Positions 1 to 6,160 are shown, counted from the first letter of the stretch. The stretch: 8,120 nt of DNA from Cyanobacteria bacterium RUI128 (GCA_024695725.1 JAILHQ010000011.1:1-8120), one strand, 5' to 3'. Notes: generated from the letters alone by a model not told the origin. A program made the numbers and translations.

Positions 1-10
1 GGAGAGTTTT

Positions 11-559
11 ATGTCTGAAAATTTAGAAAACCAAGCAGTTGAAGAAAATGTTACCGATGCAGTTAGTGAAACGGGAAAAACTGAAGAAAATACTGTCTTA
101 CCGCCAGTAAATAATGAAGAGGAACAGCCAAAGGCTGAAGATACTGAGAAAAATGACAGCTCAGTAGAAATGTTGTCAAAAATTTTTCAATCAATTGCAG
201 ATAAAAAACGTGAGCTTGATGAAGAAATTAAGTCAAAACAAGAGTATTTAAGTTCAAATTTAGGTGATTACAATACAGAGAATTATCTGCAAAATCAGGA
301 GTTCAGAAACTTGTACTCAGAAGCTTTTAACGCACTGGGTACAAAACTTGATACAAAGAAATTTGTTAATCTTTTAGATAAATATGTTGAAGCAAGGATA
401 GCTATTCATAACAGAAATAAGGCTATAAAATCTGAAAATGACAGTCTGACCGATAGTTTTGATTTTAAGTCAGGTGCCTCAAAGACCGAATCCAAGTTAA
501 AAAGGTTACAAGATATTCCTGATGATGAACTTGAAAGCTATATAGCCAAGTACATATAG
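11..559 (+). CDS. Putative capsid scaffolding protein
   Basis: This 182-residue protein has no clear sequence signature but looks like a phage scaffold. Scaffolds chaperone coat subunits into a procapsid and then leave. Seen: a low-complexity acidic N-terminus (residues 1-50, very rich in E, N, T, with PP at 31-32), a probable charged helix or coiled coil at about 52-82, a middle helical part around 95-145, and a short charged C-terminal helix (about 160-182, with KLKRLQ followed by DDELESY). P22-type scaffolds bind coat through a small basic C-terminal helical hairpin, which is compatible. It lies directly upstream of the coat gene, where podoviral scaffolds usually sit between portal and coat. 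GGAG at 1-4 is correctly spaced from the ATG at 11. Alternatives are a head protease remnant or another minor head protein; the role is inferred mainly from position and composition. Confidence 0.62.
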   Translation: MSENLENQAVEENVTDAVSETGKTEENTVLPPVNNEEEQPKAEDTEKNDSSVEMLSKIFQSIADKKRELDEEIKSKQEYLSSNLGDYNTENYLQNQEFRNLYSEAFNALGTKLDTKKFVNLLDKYVEARIAIHNRNKAIKSENDSLTDSFDFKSGASKTESKLKRLQDIPDDELESYIAKYI

Positions 560-560
560 A
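531..560 (+). promoter_or_regulatory. Possible sigma70-like promoter before the coat gene
   Basis: TTGAAA (531-536) and TATAGA (555-560) are separated by 18 bases at the 3' end of the scaffold-like gene. Five of six and four of six bases match the consensus. In AT-rich DNA such matches arise by chance, so this is only a candidate extra promoter for the coat gene. Confidence 0.22.
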
Positions 561-590
561 AACAATATTACCCACTCTATATTCTGTATG

Positions 591-620
591 ATGCTGTTAT
601 TCTACGGGAGATGACAGCAT
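591..620 (+). promoter_or_regulatory. Stem-loop in the scaffold-coat gap
   Basis: ATGCTGTTAT (591-600) pairs with ATGACAGCAT (611-620) over ten base pairs, one of them a G-U, around a ten-base loop (601-610). The following bases are T-rich but interrupted (TTGTTTACTT), so it would be a weak terminator at best. It lies 32 bases before the coat ATG and could act as an attenuator, an RNA-processing site or a stabiliser of the coat transcript. The ATG at 611 lies within the stem, which is one reason not to use it as the coat start. Confidence 0.5.
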
Positions 621-652
621 TTGTTTACTTCCCGTTAAAGAAAGGATTTTTT

Positions 653-1549
653 ATGTCTATTGAAAACATGATTATTGGTTCATTCAGCCAATCATTTAAG
701 AAAAATTTCTACAATGAACTTGTTATCGGGAAATTGGCTCACACTGAATTCAAAGACGGTGTAAAAAAAGGTGATGAAGTCGATATTGTTATGCCCGGAA
801 CGGTAACAATGTTTGAGTATGACGGTACCGATTTACAAGATGCTGAAATGGCGACTCTTTCTACTACAAAGGTTAAAATCAACAAAGGTAAAGCCTTCCA
901 TTTTGAGCTTGCCGAAGTTGAAGCAAAAAGAGTCCTAAACGCTCCGGATATTCAACAGCAGACACAACTTGCGGCAGATTACACAAATGATGCAATCAAG
1001 CAGTTTGCTGCAGGGGTTGATGCATCTTTTGCCGATTTATACACAAGAGCAGGTCATTATTTAGACGATGACGGCGATGCAATTACGCTTGATGCTGATT
1101 ATGCAAAAGAGATCTTAGCCTATATGCAGGCTGAATTCCAACGCGGTGACGGGAAAGGACATACAAACTGGATAGATAATTCTATGATCTGTATTGTTCC
1201 GCCTGAGTTCCAGTTCTATCTCGGGAAACTTGATGAGCTGAAATATGTTGAATCAGGTCATCAGCAAATGGCTAAAGGTTACATCGGAAGACTCTGCGGT
1301 TGGGATATCCTTGTGTCAAACAATATTGCTCAGCCTCAAACGGGTGTGTTCTATCCTTTATTCGGTATTGCAGGAAAAACTCTTGCAGGCGGTATCTCTT
1401 CTGATTTGAATACTCAGTCTTATGTACCGGAAAAGAGTTTTAATACCTGTTATAAAGGATACGGTTTGTACGGTGTAGGCGCACCGAGAGCTGATTTCCT
1501 CGGCACTGTTAAGATTTCTGCACCGCTCGCTTTATCAAGTCGTTCGTAA
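653..1549 (+). CDS. Major capsid (coat) protein, HK97-fold type
   Basis: The 298-residue product is the likely major coat protein forming the icosahedral shell. Seen: an N-terminal segment opening MSIENMIIGSFSQSF, a beta-rich part (about 40-85, including KVKINKGKAFHFELAEVE at 73-90) resembling the E-loop/P-domain start, a long helix region (about 98-132), a central IVPPEFQFYL (181-190), GYIGRLCGWDILVSNNI (209-225), and a C-terminal strand region around GLYGVGAPRADFLGTVKI (271-288). The 'VPP..f..l', 'G..G...G..i..sn' and late 'A.R.d.lG.v' pattern is typical of HK97-fold coats of P22-like and related podoviruses. The start at 653 is chosen because AAAGGA (641-646) sits six bases upstream; the in-frame ATG at 611 is inside a hairpin and has a poorer site. 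The exact coat subfamily cannot be decided by eye. Confidence 0.88.
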   Translation: MSIENMIIGSFSQSFKKNFYNELVIGKLAHTEFKDGVKKGDEVDIVMPGTVTMFEYDGTDLQDAEMATLSTTKVKINKGKAFHFELAEVEAKRVLNAPDIQQQTQLAADYTNDAIKQFAAGVDASFADLYTRAGHYLDDDGDAITLDADYAKEILAYMQAEFQRGDGKGHTNWIDNSMICIVPPEFQFYLGKLDELKYVESGHQQMAKGYIGRLCGWDILVSNNIAQPQTGVFYPLFGIAGKTLAGGISSDLNTQSYVPEKSFNTCYKGYGLYGVGAPRADFLGTVKISAPLALSSRS

Positions 1550-1581
1550 TTAGTTAGTGTTTTATGAAAAAGGAGATTTTT

Positions 1582-1968
1582 ATGACAAGAGATTCTATTA
1601 ATGTGCAATACCCGACTATTGAAGATTCACAGTCAGTCGGAGCTGCGAAACTTACTAAATCAGTTGTTGATGTTGAGAACGGTGTTACAGTTGCCAATGC
1701 GTTTGCTAATAAAAATAATACTTTGACTATTTTTGTTGAAAATACAGCGGATGAAGATTCAACAGTTACTTTTAAAGCAGGAGATACTTATCCGAACTCT
1801 ATGCTCGGAGATTTACAAATAACAGTAGAAGATGAATCTGTGACAGCCTTTCAAATTCAGGATATATCAAGATTTGAAAATAAAGATGGTTCTTTAAAAA
1901 TCGATTTTGGTGCTGATTTTGAAGGAAATATTTATGCAGTTGCAAAACCTGTTGCTTTGAATGTGTAG
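1582..1968 (+). CDS. Putative capsid decoration / auxiliary head protein
   Basis: This 128-residue acidic protein is predicted to be almost all beta strands: NNTLTIFVENT (45-55), STVTFKAGDTY (60-70), DLQITVEDESVTAFQIQ (77-93), GSLKIDFG (103-110) and NIYAVAKPVAL (116-126). Alternating hydrophobic strands with few helices suggest an Ig-like or jelly-roll sandwich. Its position just after the coat gene is where many phages encode a decoration protein that binds the capsid surface and strengthens it. The start at 1582 is preferred because AAAAAGGAG (1567-1575) ends six bases before it and lies in the coding part of the longer frame from 1564. No conserved motif ties it to a named family, so the role is inferred from size, fold prediction and place. 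A small head-fibre base or tail component remains possible. Confidence 0.6.
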   Translation: MTRDSINVQYPTIEDSQSVGAAKLTKSVVDVENGVTVANAFANKNNTLTIFVENTADEDSTVTFKAGDTYPNSMLGDLQITVEDESVTAFQIQDISRFENKDGSLKIDFGADFEGNIYAVAKPVALNV

Positions 1969-1986
1969 TTTTCTTCTGTAATTTTA

Positions 1987-2019
1987 GATGGTTGAGGGGG
2001 CTTTCCCCCCTCAGCTGTC
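1987..2019 (+). promoter_or_regulatory. Strong GC-rich hairpin without U-tract
   Basis: TGAGGGGG (1993-2000) pairs perfectly with CCCCCTCA (2006-2013) around the loop CTTTC, and G-U and Watson-Crick pairs extend the stem to about 1987-2019. No T-run follows on either strand, so it is not a classical intrinsic terminator. It separates the coat and decoration genes from the joining genes and could stabilise the upstream mRNA 3' end, be a processing site, or partly block transcription to lower downstream expression. The AAAGGAGG ribosome site of the next gene begins five bases after it. Confidence 0.65.
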
Positions 2020-2034
2020 GCCTAAAGGAGGAGT

Positions 2035-2214
2035 ATGAAAATAATTAATTTGAAAACGGGGGTTATTTTTGATTTGCCCAAGCAGGATGTTGAGGCACTT
2101 CTGAAAGCATCACCCGACATTTTTGCAAAAGTTACAAAAAATAAAAAGATTATCAAACCAAACAAAAAAAATGTGAATGAAAATTCTTTGTTAAGTCAAA
2201 TTTTAGAAGATTAA
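2035..2214 (+). CDS. Small 59-residue phage protein, function unknown
   Basis: A short gene missed by long-ORF criteria. AAAGGAGGAG (2024-2033) is an almost perfect ribosome binding site immediately before ATG 2035; the frame is open for 59 codons to TAA at 2212-2214 and fills an otherwise empty gap. The product begins MKIINLKTGVIFDLPKQDVE, then ALLKASPDIFAKV, a lysine/asparagine-rich stretch (36-50), and ends SLLSQILED. The layout 'short strands with K.G..., helix ..LL...PD.F..V' resembles small proteins often found between coat and head-tail connector genes in phages, whose function is generally unknown. It could be a minor head-completion or assembly factor. Coding is well supported by the ribosome site, spacing and codon pattern; function is not. 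Confidence 0.72.
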   Translation: MKIINLKTGVIFDLPKQDVEALLKASPDIFAKVTKNKKIIKPNKKNVNENSLLSQILED

Positions 2215-2226
2215 TCTTCTTAAGAA
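2205..2226 (+). repeat. Overlapping palindromes at a gene junction
   Basis: AGAAGATTAATCTTCT (2205-2220) is a perfect 16-base palindrome spanning the stop codon of the 59-residue gene, and TTCTTAAGAA (2217-2226) overlaps it and runs into the AAGAAAGG ribosome site of the adaptor gene. The central TCTTCTT could pair with either side. As RNA this could couple translation of the two genes, though short palindromes are common in AT-rich DNA. Confidence 0.35.
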
Positions 2227-2235
2227 AGGTTCATT

Positions 2236-2904
2236 ATGTCAATTACGTTACTAGATTTATATAATAAGGTTGCATCTCAATCCTGGTCTATGTTTGACAA
2301 TGATGCAAAAGAAACGGAAGATTTTGATCCCGTTCTGCTTACGGCTATAAATAAAGCCTTAGTTGAGATATGGTGTTCTTATCCGTTTGATTTCAGAAAA
2401 ACTCAAAAGGAGATTCTTACTCAAAAGTATATCAATAAATATAATCTGCCCGACGGCTCTATTATCAGCAAAAACACAAAAAATGGGGAAAAGTATTCTG
2501 TAATGTGTTCAAGAAAATATCTTGAATTTATAGAATATCCCGATGAACTCGATTTTGTTACAGGGAAGCCTGAGGGGTTCTTTATAAAAAATGATAAACT
2601 GTCGTTTTATCCCGCACCTGACAAAATGTACAAGATAGTAATTACCTATCTTACTTTTGCAGTAGGTGTTGATGCGGAAAACAAACAAATTTACGCACTC
2701 AGAGATGCCGCGGATAAAATCGTTATTCCTGAAAAATATGAGCAGCTTTTTGTTAATGCGCTTATCTCAAAATCAATGATGTATGCGCTTTCTTCTCCGT
2801 CAGATGAGAATTATCTGGGGTACAATATTCAGTTTGAAAAAGCCTACAAACTTCTTCTAAACGCTGTCGGAGGCAGAAGAAAAAGCAGAAAAATAATTTT
2901 TTAA
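2236..2904 (+). CDS. Head-to-tail adaptor protein (T7 gp11 / SU10 adaptor type)
   Basis: This 222-residue protein matches the pattern of podoviral adaptors, which form a dodecameric ring between the portal and the tail nozzle. Seen: an N-terminal helical part (SITLLDLYNKV, then DPVLLTAINKALVEIWCSYPF at 31-51), the strand entry NLPDG (70-74), a GKPEGFFI segment (110-117), then LSFYPAPDKMYKIVITYL (122-139), and helices from IPEKYEQLFVNALISK (164-179) to about 210. The combination 'LP.d...G.P..F....l.f.PaPd..y.i.i.Y...ip..y...l...l' is characteristic of this adaptor group. The C-terminus is basic (GGRRKSRKIIF), as suits contact with portal or DNA. AAGAAAGG (2222-2229) precedes the ATG. The next gene starts nine bases after the stop codon, indicating co-translation with the nozzle gene. 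Confidence 0.78.
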   Translation: MSITLLDLYNKVASQSWSMFDNDAKETEDFDPVLLTAINKALVEIWCSYPFDFRKTQKEILTQKYINKYNLPDGSIISKNTKNGEKYSVMCSRKYLEFIEYPDELDFVTGKPEGFFIKNDKLSFYPAPDKMYKIVITYLTFAVGVDAENKQIYALRDAADKIVIPEKYEQLFVNALISKSMMYALSSPSDENYLGYNIQFEKAYKLLLNAVGGRRKSRKIIF

Positions 2905-2913
2905 GAGGTGATT

Positions 2914-4467
2914 ATGGTTACTAAAAATAGTTCAATATTATCAAATAAATTTCTGGGGATAAACCGCATAAATACATCGTTCTCATCATCGGGAATAACC
3001 GCGTCAGATCTTCAAAACGTTGAGCTTTTTGATACCGGTGTAAATTCGGGTATCGGCATCAGAACAATGAAAGGAAATGTTAAAGATTTTGAGTTCCAAA
3101 ACTCTGATGAAAAAATAATAAACATTTTTGAAAGTGTTCAGAATGCGGAAGTATATTTCTTTATACATACCGAACTGAACAATACGGGTAAAATATATCT
3201 GTATGATCCTCTTTTGCGTGCGGTTACCCTGAAATATGATGATTTAGCGGCAACAGGGGTTTCCTGCGGGGTTGATTTTGCGCAAGGGGATGAGGACTGG
3301 TTTGTATTTACCAACTCGGAAAAAACGCTTGCGATAAAACTCGGGCACTGCGACGAACACGGCGATTCTGACGAAATAGAGGTTTTTGACATGATTGATG
3401 TTGAGAACAATCCGATAGAAAACCCCTTGGGGCTTGTTGTCTTTGACGGAAGATTATGGGTGTTCAGCAACCTAAGGCTGTGGTATTCGGTTAAGGAAAA
3501 ATGTTTCGATTTTGCAACCGTTACAGCAGAAACAACAACTGCTGGATATATAGATTTTGTGAAAAATATTACTGCGATAGTTCCGTATTTAGGTGCACTT
3601 GCAGTTTTTCACAAGGACAGTTCTTCGCTGATAACGGTTACGTCCGATTATTCTTATTCAAGAACGGAAGAGTCGCCAGGAGGCTGTGCGGGGTTAAATT
3701 CTCTGGTTTTTCACGGGACACAGTTATTCTTTTATGATGATTCGAAAAAATCAATATTTGCGTTTTCTCAGATAATCAACGGGGATAAAACCTTAAGCGA
3801 AAACCTGGCAAAAGATGTTCAGGAAGAATTAATCAATATTGCCCCAAAGGATGCCCATAGGGTAAAGATGTTTTCTGTTGTTCAGAAAGACAAGAATGAA
3901 ATTTGGTTTTTGATACCGTCTGAAACAGGCTATTCAGATATCCTGATTTATGACTATATCCATTTCCAGTGGTTAAAAAGGAAATCTCAGTATCTGTCTG
4001 ATGTCAGGATGATTAACAATGTTTTGTATTCCGCAGGAGGGAATAAAATCTTTCTTGAATATCAGGGAAACAATTTTGATGGTGAGTTTATAAAATCATA
4101 TTATGCGTGTTCCCCTCTGAATTTGGGGAAAGACAACACTCTAAAAGTGCTCTATATCCCGCCGAGGCTTACCCTTGATATGACTTATCCGAATAATTTC
4201 TATCTGGAGTATGTCAAAGATTATGATGTTTTGAGAAAAACCTGGGTAAAATACATAAAATCAAAAACCATAAGAAATATATTGTACTGGGATGTGCATC
4301 ACTACGATTCCGGGTATTGTTACAAACCAAAACAGACAAATTCCATAAAACGGCTGCCGACTGCATCGTTTCAAACTCTTGAAATGAAATTCTATACAAC
4401 AGAAGAGGCGCAGGGGTTTTCCGTTAAAAATCTTGAAATCTCAAAAATAAAGGTTAAACAGATATGA
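2914..4467 (+). CDS. Tail nozzle / packaged-DNA stabilisation protein (P22 gp10-like)
   Basis: The 517-residue product resembles the beta-propeller proteins that extend the podoviral tail below the adaptor and plug it after DNA packaging (P22 gp10, and by role T7 gp12). Seen: an N-terminal entry with FLGINRIN (13-20), then repeated short strand units of the 'dGrl.vfs' kind: GLVVFDGRLWVFSNLRLWYS (173-192), followed by F-D-F; ITAIVPYLGALAVFHKDSSS (219-238); GLNSLVFHGTQLFFYDD (260-276); and later NEIWFLIPSETGYSDILIYD with HFQWL. There are almost no long helices. The C-terminal third (about 385-517) appears to be a separate beta domain. Start: ATG 2914 with AGAGGTG (2904-2910) just upstream; an in-frame GTG at 2908 is part of that ribosome site and is rejected. 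The stop overlaps the next gene by four bases. Confidence 0.8.
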   Translation: MVTKNSSILSNKFLGINRINTSFSSSGITASDLQNVELFDTGVNSGIGIRTMKGNVKDFEFQNSDEKIINIFESVQNAEVYFFIHTELNNTGKIYLYDPLLRAVTLKYDDLAATGVSCGVDFAQGDEDWFVFTNSEKTLAIKLGHCDEHGDSDEIEVFDMIDVENNPIENPLGLVVFDGRLWVFSNLRLWYSVKEKCFDFATVTAETTTAGYIDFVKNITAIVPYLGALAVFHKDSSSLITVTSDYSYSRTEESPGGCAGLNSLVFHGTQLFFYDDSKKSIFAFSQIINGDKTLSENLAKDVQEELINIAPKDAHRVKMFSVVQKDKNEIWFLIPSETGYSDILIYDYIHFQWLKRKSQYLSDVRMINNVLYSAGGNKIFLEYQGNNFDGEFIKSYYACSPLNLGKDNTLKVLYIPPRLTLDMTYPNNFYLEYVKDYDVLRKTWVKYIKSKTIRNILYWDVHHYDSGYCYKPKQTNSIKRLPTASFQTLEMKFYTTEEAQGFSVKNLEISKIKVKQI

Positions 4468-4844
4468 TGAGGGTTATTATCCCCTCAGATGATGATTTTA
4501 ATTATTCCGGATGCAGAGAGATGTTTGAGTATTATAAAACTGTTCTGAATGAGGATGCCTCGTTTGATGAGGTCTTAAATAATACGCTTTTTTATTCGTT
4601 TTATGATGATGAAAAATTATCTCTCTGTGTATATTTCTTTTCTGATAAGGATAAAGTGTGGGTAAACGGATACGGGATAAGGAAAAATCATTTGTTTAAC
4701 AAAAAATGCTTCATAAAAGCATTGAGTTGGTTTGATTGTGATATCTGGGCAGAATCAACCCAAAAACCTGCAATCTTCGGTATTTTATCCTGCGGGTTCA
4801 AAAAATATAAAGACAATTTATATGTCTACAAAAACAGTTATTAA
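4464..4844 (+). CDS. Small GNAT-like virion-associated protein (predicted)
   Basis: The 126-residue product shows the outline of a GNAT acetyltransferase fold: an N-terminal helix pair (FNYSGCREMFEYYKTVL, 12-28), strands at KLSLCVYFFSDKD (51-63) and KVWVNGYGI (64-72), a helix at KCFIKALSWF (81-90), then IWAEST (94-99), a helix with AIFGILSCGFKKYKD and a final strand LYVYK (119-123). The ending 'A.s....ai..l...GFk.....l..y' is typical of GNATs, but the R/QxxGxG/A acetyl-CoA loop is not evident, so it may be non-catalytic. T7 gp13 and relatives are GNAT-like proteins encoded beside nozzle and ejection genes, which matches this place. The start ATGATG overlaps the TGA of the nozzle gene by four bases, indicating translational coupling; ATG 4467 is an equal alternative. 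Family is moderately sure, activity unknown. Confidence 0.55.
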   Translation: MMRVIIPSDDDFNYSGCREMFEYYKTVLNEDASFDEVLNNTLFYSFYDDEKLSLCVYFFSDKDKVWVNGYGIRKNHLFNKKCFIKALSWFDCDIWAESTQKPAIFGILSCGFKKYKDNLYVYKNSY

Positions 4845-4869
4845 CAACTTGTTTTAGAAAGGAGTATTT

Positions 4870-5517
4870 ATGGGAACAAGTTCTAAAAAATCAAGTCAAA
4901 GTACGGTTTACGGTTCGACTAAAACAACAAATCCTTACGTTATTTCAAAAACGAATAACAAAGGCACAAAAAGCAGTTTTGTGGAAGGTTCGGGTTTTGA
5001 TACGATTAATAATTTTGTTAACTCTAACATTGGTGACGTATTGTATGACTACCTGCATCCGTCGCTTAATTCGACTACAAATCAGGCGCTGCTGAACAGT
5101 TATATAGAAAATCTTAATTCAGGGGCGGCTCAGACTTTTGAAAACAGTATTATAAATCCGCTCTCAAACAGAAGAATGCTGCGTTCTTCTTCTCTTCAGA
5201 ATATGACTAATAATCTGATGAACAGTCTGAACAGTAATCTGTCAGGATACATTACAGATTTATTGCGAAATTCTCAGCAAACATCTTCAGGTATTCTGAA
5301 CGATTTACTGAATGCTTACATTCAGGGCTTCAATGTACTTAACGCTAATCAGGCTCAGTCATTGAAAACGAGCCAGGGTAATGCTAAACAATTGACAAAA
5401 ACAACAAATAGCGCATCTGGTCTTGATTATGTGAATACAGCTGCAAACTTTCTTGAAAAGGTTCATCCATATACAGTTAAATCCGATATGAATTCTAAAA
5501 ATGGCAATCGTTTATAA
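4870..5517 (+). CDS. Putative internal virion / DNA ejection protein
   Basis: A 215-residue protein rich in S, N, T and Q with few acidic residues. Seen: a low-complexity N-terminus (MGTSSKKSSQSTVYGSTKTT) with tyrosine/glycine spacing, a region GFDTINNFVNSNIGDVLYDYL (42-62), NPLSNRRMLRSSSLQNMTNN (96-115), then an amphipathic, N/Q/L-rich helical part (about 115-175) and a polar tail. Proteins of this composition, with the opening 'MG.SSK...S...YG.....NPY' and an 'NPLSNR..LRSS' middle, occur in podoviral tail regions and are thought to be small ejection proteins (T7 gp14-like role) helping form a channel through the cell envelope. AGAAAGGAG (4856-4864) ends five bases before the ATG. It is the last gene of the plus-strand virion run, and its stop lies nine bases from the convergent minus-strand gene. 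Function is inferred from composition and order. Confidence 0.58.
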   Translation: MGTSSKKSSQSTVYGSTKTTNPYVISKTNNKGTKSSFVEGSGFDTINNFVNSNIGDVLYDYLHPSLNSTTNQALLNSYIENLNSGAAQTFENSIINPLSNRRMLRSSSLQNMTNNLMNSLNSNLSGYITDLLRNSQQTSSGILNDLLNAYIQGFNVLNANQAQSLKTSQGNAKQLTKTTNSASGLDYVNTAANFLEKVHPYTVKSDMNSKNGNRL

Positions 5518-5526
5518 TGGAAATAA

Positions 5527-6042
5527 TTAGTCATCGATTTGTTTTGTTTTGTAGGGTTGAGAATTAATGCGGCTGTTTTGGATTCTAATTAAGTAATTTT
5601 GTTCTTCAAGTAAGTCAATTTTATATTCTTCAAGTTCTTGTGTTCTTGTTGTATTTAATAAAAGTTGATAATGTTGTTTTACGTTCATATAACAGCCGGC
5701 AAGATCTTTAGTGTTTTTGTGCACAACTTCACAATTTTTGATATCTGTGTCAAACTGCTGTCTGATTTTTTCGTATTTTCTAAATTTACTGTTATTACTT
5801 GCAATAGCCTTGTCTTTGTTGCGCATTATGTAAGGTATTTGTGCTAGCCCGCAAGTCCCGATGCAGGCAACCCAAGCTGCAGGATATGCCCATTTGGGGC
5901 GTTTTATTGGCTCTTTGTATGAATACTTCGCTTCTTGAGGTAAAATATCATCCCATTGTGGCGGAGTTACTTTGAGTTCTGCAGAGCTGACAATGCTTAA
6001 AGTAAAAATCAGCAGCAGCAAAAGAGTTGTTATTTTTTTCAT
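5527..6042 (-). CDS. Exported cysteine-containing protein of unknown function
   Basis: The 171-residue product starts with a clear Sec signal peptide: MKK, a hydrophobic core ITTLLLLLIFTLSIVSS, and a likely cut after A21. The mature part begins with a proline/tryptophan-containing segment (24-58, including PPQWDDILPQ and a basic KEPIKRPKW), then a semi-hydrophobic stretch WAYPAAWVACIGTCGLAQIP (51-70) that may insert in or lie on a membrane, then a charged, probably coiled-coil helical region (about 85-158). Four cysteines remain after cleavage (60, 64, 104, 117), which could form disulfides in an extracytoplasmic space. The start at 6042 is chosen for the signal peptide; a longer frame from 6120 would bury it. 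The ribosome site is weak (CAGG). It is the only reverse gene, set between virion and lysis genes, suggesting accessory cargo such as superinfection exclusion or host-surface modification. I do not recognise the family. Confidence 0.72.
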   Translation of the reverse strand: MKKITTLLLLLIFTLSIVSSAELKVTPPQWDDILPQEAKYSYKEPIKRPKWAYPAAWVACIGTCGLAQIPYIMRNKDKAIASNNSKFRKYEKIRQQFDTDIKNCEVVHKNTKDLAGCYMNVKQHYQLLLNTTRTQELEEYKIDLLEEQNYLIRIQNSRINSQPYKTKQIDD

Positions 6043-6046
6043 ATAT

Positions 6047-6074
6047 TTGCCTGTTTTTGTAATGCATTTATAAT
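6047..6074 (+). promoter_or_regulatory. Candidate promoter for the endolysin gene
   Basis: A perfect TATAAT at 6069-6074 follows TTGCCT (6047-6052, four of six matches) after 16 bases. Transcription would begin near 6081 and give a roughly 80-base leader to the amidase. A second candidate, TTGAAA (6088-6093) with TTTTAT (6111-6116) and a 17-base spacer, lies downstream. Either would let the lysis gene be expressed independently of the virion operon, from which the reverse gene separates it. Confidence 0.4.
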
Positions 6075-6100
6075 ATATCAAATTTTCTTGAAATATGCAA
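6072..6100 (-). promoter_or_regulatory. Candidate promoter for the reverse-strand exported protein
   Basis: Read on the minus strand, TTGCAT (6100-6095) and TATATT (6077-6072) are 17 bases apart, with three of six and five of six consensus bases. Transcription would start about 20-25 bases before the ATG at 6042. The -10 box overlaps the plus-strand TATAAT, so both promoters could compete. Chance matches are likely in this very AT-rich gap. Confidence 0.3.
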
Positions 6101-6160
6101 TATATACGCATTTTATTCAAAAAAAACGTAGTTATATATTTTAAAATTAAGGGGTTTATG

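Noticed and set aside
537..546. GCTATATAGC palindrome as an operator
   Set aside because: A ten-base AT-rich palindrome at the end of a coding region is expected by chance and no second copy was noticed.
611..652. Longer coat start adding 14 residues
   Set aside because: The ATG at 611 lies in a hairpin stem and the extension contains the good ribosome site (AAAGGA 641-646) for ATG 653.
1564..1581. Start six codons earlier for the decoration-like protein
   Set aside because: Those codons contain the AAAAAGGAG ribosome site for ATG 1582, and no comparable site precedes 1564.
2908..2913. GTG start for the nozzle gene
   Set aside because: The GTG is part of the AGAGGTG ribosome site serving ATG 2914.
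3138..3470. Open frame of 110 codons on the minus strand
   Set aside because: It lies fully inside the nozzle gene, has a serine/proline-rich composition typical of an antisense shadow, and has no ribosome site.
3501..3737. Plus-strand open frame inside the nozzle gene
   Set aside because: It is an alternate frame within a well-supported gene, with arginine/cysteine/phenylalanine-rich composition and no ribosome site.
6043..6120. 26-residue N-terminal extension of the reverse-strand exported protein
   Set aside because: It would bury a clean signal peptide and run through the AT-rich divergent control region.
6095..6160. 22-residue N-terminal extension of the amidase
   Set aside because: No ribosome site precedes 6095, and amidases of this type start just before the IIIHWTAG motif.
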